Of a DNA stretch of 7,160 nucleotides, positions 1 to 6,352 are shown piece after piece (the first letter of the stretch is position 1; each line of letters opens with the position of its first letter). Source of the stretch: UBA668 sp046052275 (GTDB lineage: Bacteria > Actinomycetota > Acidimicrobiia > Acidimicrobiales > Ilumatobacteraceae); contig JBJOMQ010000131.1 of assembly GCA_046052275.1 (NCBI GenBank), forward strand, positions 1 to 7,160, written 5' to 3'. Position numbers and translations under genes: made by a program. The notes under the pieces were generated by a model, which was not told the origin of the DNA, did not search any database, and was given only the letters and a program-made list of their open reading frames with translations.

Positions 1-287
1 CAGTGGTGGCATGCCCGCCGCCCGAGCCGCGGCCGAATCTGAAGGATCCCATGCCCTGCGTGGCGATCGCCGATGCGGATGGCGGGAGTCGACTGCTGGT
101 TCTCAGCACCGGCGTCGACCTCGATGCCGTGCCCACCTGTGTCGACGCCCGACTGGCGACCGGTATCGCCGACTGCGCCCTCGTGGTGCCGGTCCGCGAC
201 GCCATCCCGGTCCAGCGCATGCTCGCTGCTGCGGCAGTGCCATCCGTCGAGGTGCTGGCGATCGACATGCCACCGCTGCAGCCGTAG
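1..287 (+). CDS. 3' end of a hypothetical protein gene (5' end outside window)
   Basis: The reading frame is open from the left edge (first full codon at base 3) to a TAG at 285-287, giving about 94 visible C-terminal residues. Third codon positions are mostly G or C, which supports real coding. The first part is proline-rich; the rest alternates hydrophobic strands and helices (RLLVLSTGVDLDAVP, then ADCALVVPVRDAIPVQRML, then VEVLAIDMPP), like the last alpha/beta units of a Rossmann-like domain. I do not recognise the family and give no function. It ends 11 bases before the prfA start, so it is probably co-transcribed with prfA and prmC. The GTG at base 3 and the ATG at 51 could in principle be starts, but a longer gene entering from the left is more likely. 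Coding status is fairly sure; identity is unknown. Confidence 0.6.
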   Translation, partial: VVACPPPEPRPNLKDPMPCVAIADADGGSRLLVLSTGVDLDAVPTCVDARLATGIADCALVVPVRDAIPVQRMLAAAAVPSVEVLAIDMPPLQP

Positions 288-298
288 CCTCGACCTCA

Positions 299-1363
299 GT
301 GTTCGACCGCCTGCAGTCCCTCGAGGACGAGTTCGTCTCGCTCGAGGCGAGCCTCTCCGACCCCGATCTGGCGAGTGATCAGGCGCGCCTGCGCGACGTG
401 ACCCGCCGCTACAAGGACCTCTCGCCGGTGGTCGACTGCATCCGCCGCTATCGCAGTCGGAGCGCCGATGCCGATGCAGCGCGCGAACTGATGGCCGTGG
501 CCTCCGACGACGAGCGAGAGTCGCTGCGCGTCGAACTCGATGCGGCAGGGCGCGACCTGGTGGCCCTCGAGGACGAGCTGCGGCTGCTGATGCTCCCAAA
601 GGATCCCAACGACGGTCGGCCCGTCATCGTCGAGATCCGTGGCGCCGAAGGCGGAGAGGAGGCGAACCTGTTCGCCCGCGACCTCTACGACATGTACCGG
701 GCATTCGCCGGCTCCAAGGGCTGGACGGTCGACGTGCTGTCCGAGGATCGCAGCGATCTCGGCGGACTGAACCAGGTGACATTCGAGGTGCGCGGCGACA
801 CCGCGTGGAGCCGGCTCAAGTTCGAGGGAGGTCCGCACCGCGTGCAGCGGGTGCCGGTGACCGAGAGCCAGGGCCGCATCCACACCTCGTCGGCGACGGT
901 GCTGGTGATGCCCGAGGCGGAGGAGATCGACATCGCCGTCGATCCCGCCGACCTCGACATCGACGTGTACCGCAGCAGCGGCGCAGGCGGCCAGAGCGTC
1001 AACACCACCGACTCTGCAGTGCGCATCACGCACCGGCCGACGGGCGTGGTCGTGACGATGCAGGACGAGCGCAGCCAGATCCAGAATCGGGCGAAGGCCA
1101 TGACGGTGCTTCGATCGCGGCTGCTGCAACTGGCGACCGCCGAGCGCGACGCAGCGCTCTCGGTCGAGCGCAGGGCCCAGGTGGGCGGCGGCGGGCGCGG
1201 CGAGAAGATCCGCACCTACAACTTCAAGGAGAACCGCCTCACCGACCATCGCATCGGATTCACGATCTACCGGCTTGCCGACGTGCTCGCCGGCGATCTC
1301 GACGAGGTGGTCGACGCGCTGGCGGCCGATGAACGGGCACGGCAGCTGGCAGGGGAAGAGTGA
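299..1363 (+). CDS. prfA: Peptide chain release factor 1 (RF1)
   Basis: RF1 recognises UAA and UAG in the ribosomal A site and triggers hydrolysis of peptidyl-tRNA; it acts in the cytoplasm. The product is 354 residues, the normal family length. The N-terminal region is a charged helical domain (about 1-100). The codon-recognition tripeptide is PVT at 186-188, inside HRVQRVPVTESQGRIHT; a PxT tripeptide marks RF1, whereas RF2 has SPF. The catalytic GGQ is at 230-232, and the conserved RTYNF and TDHRI segments follow at about 305-319. The GTG at 299 is chosen because it gives the family N-terminus (M)FDRLQSLEDEF; the same frame is open upstream to base 11, but that part has the composition of a shadow of the preceding gene. 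No clear Shine-Dalgarno sequence is visible, so translation may be coupled to the upstream gene. The gene overlaps prmC by 4 bases. Nothing is missing or broken. Confidence 0.97.
   Translation: MFDRLQSLEDEFVSLEASLSDPDLASDQARLRDVTRRYKDLSPVVDCIRRYRSRSADADAARELMAVASDDERESLRVELDAAGRDLVALEDELRLLMLPKDPNDGRPVIVEIRGAEGGEEANLFARDLYDMYRAFAGSKGWTVDVLSEDRSDLGGLNQVTFEVRGDTAWSRLKFEGGPHRVQRVPVTESQGRIHTSSATVLVMPEAEEIDIAVDPADLDIDVYRSSGAGGQSVNTTDSAVRITHRPTGVVVTMQDERSQIQNRAKAMTVLRSRLLQLATAERDAALSVERRAQVGGGGRGEKIRTYNFKENRLTDHRIGFTIYRLADVLAGDLDEVVDALAADERARQLAGEE
1351..1356 (+). promoter_or_regulatory. Candidate Shine-Dalgarno sequence for prmC
   Basis: AGGGGA lies inside the last codons of prfA. It leaves only 3 bases before the GTG at 1360 but 12 before the in-frame GTG at 1369, so neither spacing is ideal and the motif does not settle the start. 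It is the only purine-rich stretch near either codon. Confidence 0.3.
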
Positions 1364-2301
1364 CCCCAGTGTTTCCTGTCGGCTCAGAGCCGTCGCCCGC
1401 GGAGGGCGCTGCACCGCATCCGTCGACGGGCATGCCGGTGCGCACCTGGCGCTCGGTGCTCGAGAGCACCACCGCCGCCGTCGGTGCCAGGCCGCAGGCC
1501 CGGTGGCTGTGCGAGGAGGCCAGTGGGGCGTTCGGCAGCGACTTCGACGAGGTGCTCGACGATGAGCCGACCGCCCGGATGACGGCGCACCTCGCAGCCA
1601 TGCTCGAGCGCCATGCGACCGGCGAGCCGCTGCAGTACGTGCTCGGCCACTGGTCGTTCCGCCACCTCGACCTGCTCGTCGACCGACGCGTGCTCATCCC
1701 CCGACCGGAGACCGAGGTCCTGGCCGGACTCGCCATCGACCTGATGCGCTCGGCGCTCGGCGGCGGTCAGTCGTCGGTGCGGTGCGCCGATCTCGGCACG
1801 GGCAGCGGCGCCATCGGCCTGTCGCTCGCCCTCGAACTGCCGCGGGGTGCGGCCGAGGTGTGGCTCTGCGACCTGTCGTCCGATGCGCTCGACGTGGCGC
1901 GCGCCAACCTTGCCGGTCTCGGCGTGGCGGGGCACGGCGTGCGGGTCGCGCAGGGAAGCTGGTTCGAGGCGCTGCCCGCCGACCTCTGCGGCTCGTTCGA
2001 CCTCGTGGCTGCCAATCCTCCGTACGTCGCCGACGGCGACCCCGACGTCGAGACAGCGGTACGTGATTGGGAGCCGGCCACGGCAGTGTGGTCGGGACCC
2101 GACGGACTCGAGGCCCACCGGGCCATCTGCGCCGCCGCCGCCCAGTGGCTGCGTCCCGGTGGCTGGCTGGTGTGCGAGATCGGATCGAACCAGGGTCCCG
2201 CAGTGGCGGCCCTGATGGTGGACGGAGGCCTCGGCGACGTCGAGGTGCGCCCCGACCTTGCAGGCCGCGACCGCATCGTGACGGGACGCCACCCCGGCTG
2301 A
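1360..2301 (+). CDS. prmC: Release factor glutamine N5-methyltransferase PrmC
   Basis: PrmC transfers a methyl group from S-adenosylmethionine to the glutamine side chain of the GGQ motif in release factors, which raises their activity. The product is 313 residues from the GTG at 1360. An N-terminal helical domain (about 26-105) contains GEPLQYVLGHWSF, the usual release-factor contact region. LIPRPETE follows at 112-119, the SAM-binding glycine loop DLGTGSGAIGLSLA begins at 144, and the catalytic NPPY is at 219-222; the gene ends with the family-typical AGRDRIVTGR. The start overlaps the prfA stop (GTGA), typical of translational coupling. The start is uncertain: an in-frame GTG at 1369 lies farther from a purine-rich AGGGGA at 1351-1356, and an ATG at 1432 gives MPVRTWRSVLE, where homologous proteins usually begin. 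The first 24 residues are low-complexity and may not be translated. The substrate gene next door (prfA) strongly supports the role. Confidence 0.95.
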   Translation: MTPVFPVGSEPSPAEGAAPHPSTGMPVRTWRSVLESTTAAVGARPQARWLCEEASGAFGSDFDEVLDDEPTARMTAHLAAMLERHATGEPLQYVLGHWSFRHLDLLVDRRVLIPRPETEVLAGLAIDLMRSALGGGQSSVRCADLGTGSGAIGLSLALELPRGAAEVWLCDLSSDALDVARANLAGLGVAGHGVRVAQGSWFEALPADLCGSFDLVAANPPYVADGDPDVETAVRDWEPATAVWSGPDGLEAHRAICAAAAQWLRPGGWLVCEIGSNQGPAVAALMVDGGLGDVEVRPDLAGRDRIVTGRHPG

Positions 2302-2310
2302 GCAGACAGA

Positions 2311-2326
2311 GGCCGTGTCAGCGGCC
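2311..2326. terminator. Small hairpin between convergent genes, possible bidirectional terminator
   Basis: In the 30-base gap between the prmC stop and the stop of the opposing peptidase gene, GGCCG (2311-2315) and CGGCC (2322-2326) form a perfect 5-bp inverted repeat around a 6-base loop. Its position between two tail-to-tail genes suits a shared terminator. There is no run of T on either side, and the stem is short, so it is not a classical intrinsic terminator; in a sequence this rich in G and C such a stem may arise by chance. Confidence 0.3.
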
Positions 2327-2331
2327 AGCGG

Positions 2332-4479
2332 TCAGGTGGGAGTGATGCCGAGCGAACGGCGCAGGAAGTCGAGCTGGTGGAGCAGGAGATTCTCGGCGAC
2401 GACTTCCTGGGGAGTCATGTGGGTGACGCCCACGAGCGGCAGCACCTCGTGCGGTCGTCCGGCGGCGAGCAGGGCACTCGAGAGCTGCAGCGTGTGCGCC
2501 GCAACGACGTTGTCGTCGGCGAGGCCGTGCACGAGCAACAGGGGCCGGCGAAGTTGCGCGGCGATCGGCAGCAGCGACGAGGCGTCATAATCGCGTGGGC
2601 ATTCAGCCGGATCACCGAGGTATCGCTCGGTGTAGTGGGTGTCGTAGAGACGCCACTCGGTCACCGGTGCGCCGGCGATGGCTGCGTGCACGACGTCGGG
2701 GCACCGCAGCACTGCCAGCGCAGCGAGGTACCCGCCGAAGCTCCATCCGCGTATGGCCACCCGAGTGAGGTCGAGCGGAAACTCTGCTGCTGCAGCGTGT
2801 AGCGCCTCGACCTGGTCCTCGAGGGCGGGGTTGGCGAGATCGCCTCGGACCGCCCGCTCCCATGCGTGGCCGCGGCCCGGTGTGCCCCGGCCGTCGGCCA
2901 CGATCACGGCGAATCCCTGGTCGGCGAACCACTGCGAGGTGGCGAATGCCGATCTCGACTGCACCACCCGCAGGGCGTGCGGCCCGCCGTAGGGATCGAG
3001 GAGCACGGGAAGCGGCTCGTGTCCCGGTGCTGACGGGTCGTAGCCGGTGGGCAGCAGCACTGCGGTGGCAAGCTGCCGGGAGCCGTATCGACGGAGCGCG
3101 GGCCGCGGCGCAACGAGCGGCGCCGCCGCATGGCTGGTGATCGGGCATTCGCCAAATGGGCCCCGTACGGCGAAGACGGCGCGATCGGCGTCGAGCGTGG
3201 CCGTGCGCACGACGGCGGTGGCGCGTGCGGCAGTGACCGTGTGCACGCCCGGTGACTCGGCGATTGCGCGAAGCGAGCCCGACCTGTCGACTCGCCATGC
3301 GTGCATCACGGTGGCGTCATCGACCGGGTTCGCCTGCACGACGATGCCATCGTCGTCGCAGGACACGATGCTGCGGACCTGCATGCTGGCCGGGGTCACC
3401 GGCGTGCCGTCGACGAGTACGCGCCGTGTTCCGTTGCGGTCGACGGCGACAACCAATGTGCCGTCAGGCTGCATGCGCGGCGACCCAGGCACGAGCTCGA
3501 CCCACGCATCGTCGTGGTGGGTCCATCGCTCGAGCGTGCGTCCGCTCGAAGTGTCGGCCTCGAGCACGGCGAGCGAGCGCTGGTCGCGCGACTGCACCGT
3601 GATGAGCAGCGCGTGCGTGCCCGTCCAGCGGACGTCGGCGAGGTAGGGGAATGCGGCGCGGTCCCATTCGATCTCGGTCCGCCGCCCGTCGAGGCCGAGC
3701 ACGGCGAGCCTGACATCGGGATTCGCAGTGCCGGCGGCGGGATAGCGGACCGCCGTCGGCTCACGGTCGGGATGAGCCGGATCGCTGATGTGCCATGTCG
3801 CCACAGGGGCAACGTCGACGCGGCAGGCAGCGATCGACCGCCCATCGGGGCTCCACCAGTAGCCGCGAAAGCGATCCATTTCCTCGGCGGCGATGAAGTC
3901 GGCACTGCCCCACGTGACGGTGTCGACCTCGCTTGGTTCTGGAGCGGCCAGTGTCGTGGTGGTGCCATCGAGCTCGGCGACTCGCAGGGCGCCGCCGCTG
4001 ACGTAGGCGACGCGGGATGCCGTGGGGTCGGGTCGTGGATCGAACGCGGGGCCCGGCACTGCGAGCTCGCGAGCGGTGGCGCTCATCAGTCCGCCGACGA
4101 ACAGCCGACCGGCGAGGGCGAACGCGACAACGCGTACCTCGTCGTCGGTTGCGTACGAGGTGATGCCACCGGCGCCTTCGCGCATCCGCTCGCGTCGGGC
4201 ACGTTCGGCTGCCGGGAGGTCGGTGTCATCGCCGGCAGCGAGCAGCGAGCGCGGATTGGCCACGAGCCGTTCGCTGCCGTCGGCCGGGTCGAGCACCCAG
4301 AGCGCGTTCACCGGATCGTCGCTGGCGGAGCTGCGGAGGAAGGCGATACGCCTGCCGTCGGGCGATACGGCGAAGTTGCGCGGCTCGCCGAGCGTCAACC
4401 GCTGGGTGCGGGCGTACTGCCGGGGAAATGTGTCGGCCGATACCGGCGTGTCCGTCGCGGGCAGCACTGCGTCACTCAT
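2332..4479 (-). CDS. Dipeptidyl-peptidase IV (DPP8/9-like) family S9 serine peptidase
   Basis: The predicted enzyme removes N-terminal dipeptides, preferably after proline or alanine. It has 715 residues, the size of bacterial DPP4 homologues. Residues about 30-450 form the beta-propeller, with blade repeats such as VSPDGRRIAF and YWWSPDGRSI. The double glutamate E199-E200, within AAEEMDRFRGYWW, binds the free amino terminus of the substrate and resembles the EE-DR-SGYWW segment of DPP8/9. The alpha/beta-hydrolase domain (about 470-715) has Tyr497 (oxyanion hole), Ser580 in GWSFGGY, Tyr612 and Tyr616 (proline pocket, in YDTHYTERY), Asp655 in HGLADDN and His687. These spacings match human DPP4 closely (Ser to Asp 75 versus 78, Asp to His 32 in both). 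There is no signal peptide or membrane segment, so it is probably cytoplasmic. The ATG at 4479 is chosen because it lies 4 bases after the dehydrogenase stop; the frame extends to 4659 but there only as basic, serine-rich shadow sequence. No Shine-Dalgarno sequence is visible, so coupling to the upstream gene is likely. The natural substrate is unknown. Confidence 0.93.
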   Translation of the reverse strand: MSDAVLPATDTPVSADTFPRQYARTQRLTLGEPRNFAVSPDGRRIAFLRSSASDDPVNALWVLDPADGSERLVANPRSLLAAGDDTDLPAAERARRERMREGAGGITSYATDDEVRVVAFALAGRLFVGGLMSATARELAVPGPAFDPRPDPTASRVAYVSGGALRVAELDGTTTTLAAPEPSEVDTVTWGSADFIAAEEMDRFRGYWWSPDGRSIAACRVDVAPVATWHISDPAHPDREPTAVRYPAAGTANPDVRLAVLGLDGRRTEIEWDRAAFPYLADVRWTGTHALLITVQSRDQRSLAVLEADTSSGRTLERWTHHDDAWVELVPGSPRMQPDGTLVVAVDRNGTRRVLVDGTPVTPASMQVRSIVSCDDDGIVVQANPVDDATVMHAWRVDRSGSLRAIAESPGVHTVTAARATAVVRTATLDADRAVFAVRGPFGECPITSHAAAPLVAPRPALRRYGSRQLATAVLLPTGYDPSAPGHEPLPVLLDPYGGPHALRVVQSRSAFATSQWFADQGFAVIVADGRGTPGRGHAWERAVRGDLANPALEDQVEALHAAAAEFPLDLTRVAIRGWSFGGYLAALAVLRCPDVVHAAIAGAPVTEWRLYDTHYTERYLGDPAECPRDYDASSLLPIAAQLRRPLLLVHGLADDNVVAAHTLQLSSALLAAGRPHEVLPLVGVTHMTPQEVVAENLLLHQLDFLRRSLGITPT

Positions 4480-4483
4480 CGGA

Positions 4484-5530
4484 TCACGACGGGACAACGA
4501 GGATCTTGGCGTGGCGCTCGGGATCGGCAAGGTCGCGGAACGCGCCCGGTACCCCGTCGACGGTGACCGTGCCGGTGATCCACGGCGCAAGGTCGACCTT
4601 GCCGTCGGCGATGGCCTGCAGTGCTGCGAGGAACTCGTGCGGCTCGTAGCCGAAGGCAAACTGCAGCGACAGTTCCTTGGTGATGCCGAGCATCGGGTGG
4701 ATTCGATCCTCCTGCATGCATGCGCCGACGACGAGCACCTGTGAATGGCGCGGTGCCTGTGCCATCACGTGGTCGATGATGCCGGGCACGCCGACGGCCT
4801 CGAAGATGACGAGCGGACGCGAGCCGTCGATCCGGCGCCACGCAGCGATCGGCGACTCCACCCGCGGATCGACCACCTCGTCGGCACCGAGCATGGCAGC
4901 GAGACTGCGCCGGGTGGACGAGAAGTCGGCGGCCACGATGGGCCCGATGCCCTTCATGCGCAGTTCGGCGATACAGGCGAGGCCGACCGGGCCGGCGCCG
5001 ATCACCACCGCCGCATGGCCGGATCCGATGCGACTCTTCGCCACCGCATGCACGCCGACGGCGAGGGGCTCGGTGAGTGCGGCGAGGCGAGCGGGCAGGC
5101 CGCCGGGGACCTTCGTCGACAGCATCTCGTTCAGCACGATGAGCTCGGCGTAGCCGCCGTGGTACCGGTTCGAATACCCGACGGCGTGCAGACCGTCGGC
5201 GTCGAATGCGACAGGCATGCTGACGACGATGTCGCCCTCGGCGATGTTCTGCACGCCGCGGCCCACGCCGACGACCTCGCAGCAGAACTCGTGGCCCATC
5301 ACCGTGTCGAGATGCGGCTCGAAGGTGGTCGGGGTCATCGGGTCGGCCGGAACGTCGCCGGTGAGGCGACCCGTGAGCGCCCGCACCTCGGCACCGTGCT
5401 GCAGCATGTGCAGGTCGCTGCCGCAGATGCCGCATGCCAGCACCCGGCAGAGGACTTGACCGTCGCCCGGCTCGGGGTCGGGGAGGTCATCGACCCTCAA
5501 CTGCCAGTCCCGCATCACCGCTGCGCGCAT
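4484..5530 (-). CDS. Zinc-dependent medium-chain alcohol dehydrogenase family protein
   Basis: A medium-chain (MDR) alcohol dehydrogenase homologue, 348 residues, probably a cytoplasmic NAD(P)-dependent oxidoreductase of an alcohol or aldehyde whose identity cannot be read from the sequence. The N-terminal catalytic domain has Cys36 in GICGSD, His80-Glu81 in GHE, and Glu154 in LTEPLAVGVHAV, the usual catalytic-zinc positions. The cofactor domain has the glycine loop GAGPVG at 178-183; Asp202 follows at the end of the second strand, which mildly favours NAD. The lobe that normally carries four cysteines for the structural zinc (here about 103-128, SMPVAFDADGLHAVGYSN...) has none. The ATG at 5530 gives the family-like start MRAAVMRDWQLRV; an in-frame ATG at 5593 would add 21 residues over the promoter region and is rejected. 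It is first in a two-gene operon with the downstream peptidase (4-base gap). Its -10 box suggests a leaderless mRNA. Confidence 0.92.
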   Translation of the reverse strand: MRAAVMRDWQLRVDDLPDPEPGDGQVLCRVLACGICGSDLHMLQHGAEVRALTGRLTGDVPADPMTPTTFEPHLDTVMGHEFCCEVVGVGRGVQNIAEGDIVVSMPVAFDADGLHAVGYSNRYHGGYAELIVLNEMLSTKVPGGLPARLAALTEPLAVGVHAVAKSRIGSGHAAVVIGAGPVGLACIAELRMKGIGPIVAADFSSTRRSLAAMLGADEVVDPRVESPIAAWRRIDGSRPLVIFEAVGVPGIIDHVMAQAPRHSQVLVVGACMQEDRIHPMLGITKELSLQFAFGYEPHEFLAALQAIADGKVDLAPWITGTVTVDGVPGAFRDLADPERHAKILVVPS

Positions 5531-5536
5531 GGGGGC

Positions 5537-5542
5537 AGCGTA
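5537..5542 (-). promoter_or_regulatory. -10 box for the dehydrogenase-peptidase operon (leaderless type)
   Basis: Read on the minus strand, TACGCT fits the actinobacterial TAnnnT consensus. It is followed by exactly six bases (GCCCCC) and the ATG at 5530, so transcription would begin at or within a base of the start codon. The gene has no Shine-Dalgarno sequence, which agrees. No convincing -35 box is seen at 17-20 bases upstream. Confidence 0.45.
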
Positions 5543-5558
5543 CGCACCGCAGGTGCGT
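5542..5558. promoter_or_regulatory. Perfect 7-bp dyad, candidate operator
   Basis: ACGCACC (5542-5548) and GGTGCGT (5552-5558) are perfect inverted repeats around the 3-base centre GCA. The dyad occupies the -35/-10 spacer of the predicted dehydrogenase promoter and touches the first base of its -10 box, a position suited to a repressor or a spacer-binding activator. No regulator gene lies in the window, and the element could also be a chance GC-rich repeat. Confidence 0.4.
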
Positions 5559-5587
5559 GCCGCGACCTCGGCCGGGCCCGTCACCGG

Positions 5588-5593
5588 TACCAT
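5588..5593 (+). promoter_or_regulatory. -10 box for the secreted-protein gene (leaderless type)
   Basis: TACCAT fits TAnnnT and is followed by exactly six bases (CGCTCC) and the GTG at 5600, the same layout as the divergent promoter opposite. No ribosome binding site precedes the GTG. No -35 box is recognisable. Confidence 0.42.
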
Positions 5594-5599
5594 CGCTCC

Positions 5600-6331
5600 G
5601 TGCGCTCTCGTGCGCGGCCAGCCATCATCGCCGTGGCGGTTGCAGTCGCCTCAGGCGCGTCGTGCTCTGCGCCGGGTGACACCACTGCCCCGGTCTCGGA
5701 GCCTCGCCTGACGCAGCAGTCGGCCGACCGCTCGATCCCGTCGACCCTGTCGACCGAACCGCCTTCGCTCGACGAGCTCTGCGGTGGATGGGACGCCTAT
5801 GGCGCAACGCTGCTCGCGCTGACGGCGAATGCCGGCGGCGACGGCGCTGCAGAACTCGAGATCGTGTCGGCGGCAGCGCTCGTCGATGCGATCGAGCAGA
5901 TCGGGGCACGCTGGCCCGCCGAGCTGGTGGGCGAGCGCAGCGTCGTGCTGAGCGATCTCGTCGGCCCCTACCTGCGTCGCGCCCAGAAGGCACTCGATGC
6001 GCTCGCTGCAGTCGGAGCGTCGGACGACGACGTACGCGTGCTCGCACTCGCATGGCGAGAGGCGCTCGCTGCCCGACCTGAGGCCGCAGCGGTGGGAGTC
6101 TTGCCGGATCCCCTGGCCTGGCTCGATGCTGTCGTGGTGCCCGCCGACCTGCGCGGTCTCGTCGATGCGGCCGTCCAGCAGTTCACCTCGCAGGTGACGC
6201 CCTTCGCCGGCGATCCGACGCTGCCCGGCCGCCGGGCGCTCGTGCAGGCGGATGGCGCGCCGCGCACCGAGGCCTACCTCTCGGCGAACTGCCCCGGAGT
6301 CGGTGCGACCGTTGCCGCAATCGAGTTCTGA
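5600..6331 (+). CDS. Putative secreted protein or lipoprotein of unknown function
   Basis: A 243-residue protein that I do not recognise. Residues 1-21 look like an export signal: basic start (VRSRARP), a hydrophobic core (AIIAVAVAVA) and then SGASC, with Cys22 as a possible lipidated residue. The lipobox is imperfect (Gly at -3 instead of Leu, Val or Ile), so a plain secreted protein is also possible. Residues 23-55 are a Ser/Thr/Pro-rich linker. The rest is predicted mainly helical and alanine-rich. Two further cysteines, Cys61 (LCGGWD) and Cys231 (NCPGVG), could form a disulfide closing the domain. No catalytic motif is seen. The GTG at 5600 is chosen because it begins the signal sequence and fits the -10 box six bases upstream; the frame is open far upstream only as a shadow of the dehydrogenase gene. 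It is divergent from the dehydrogenase and convergent with the thiolase-like gene (21-base gap with no hairpin I can see). Confidence 0.75.
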   Translation: MRSRARPAIIAVAVAVASGASCSAPGDTTAPVSEPRLTQQSADRSIPSTLSTEPPSLDELCGGWDAYGATLLALTANAGGDGAAELEIVSAAALVDAIEQIGARWPAELVGERSVVLSDLVGPYLRRAQKALDALAAVGASDDDVRVLALAWREALAARPEAAAVGVLPDPLAWLDAVVVPADLRGLVDAAVQQFTSQVTPFAGDPTLPGRRALVQADGAPRTEAYLSANCPGVGATVAAIEF

Positions 6332-6352
6332 CCGACCGTCACCGGGCAGTTG

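Noticed and set aside
62..71. Palindrome GGCGATCGCC, containing the HIP1-like octamer GCGATCGC
   Set aside because: It is a single copy inside coding sequence, so it gives no evidence of a functional repeat.
296..1414. A 372-codon minus-strand open frame opposite prfA
   Set aside because: It is antisense to an unmistakable RF1 gene; long antisense frames are expected in GC-rich coding DNA, and its His/Arg/Val-rich product resembles no protein.
3301..4566. A 421-codon plus-strand open frame opposite the peptidase gene
   Set aside because: It is a shadow of the S9 peptidase, whose motifs and codon pattern show that the minus strand is the coding one.
4480..4659. 60-residue N-terminal extension of the peptidase
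   Set aside because: It overlaps the dehydrogenase coding end and has a basic, Ser/Arg/Pro-rich composition typical of a wrong frame.
5531..5593. 21-residue N-terminal extension of the dehydrogenase (ATG at 5593)
   Set aside because: Family proteins begin near MRAAVMRD, and the extension would cover the -10 box and the dyad.
4745..5599. Upstream part of the plus-strand frame that contains the secreted-protein gene
   Set aside because: It is antisense to the dehydrogenase; only from the GTG at 5600 does a signal sequence and a plausible protein begin.
6332..6352. Possible terminator between the convergent secreted-protein and thiolase-like genes
   Set aside because: The 21-base gap shows no inverted repeat or T-run that I can find.
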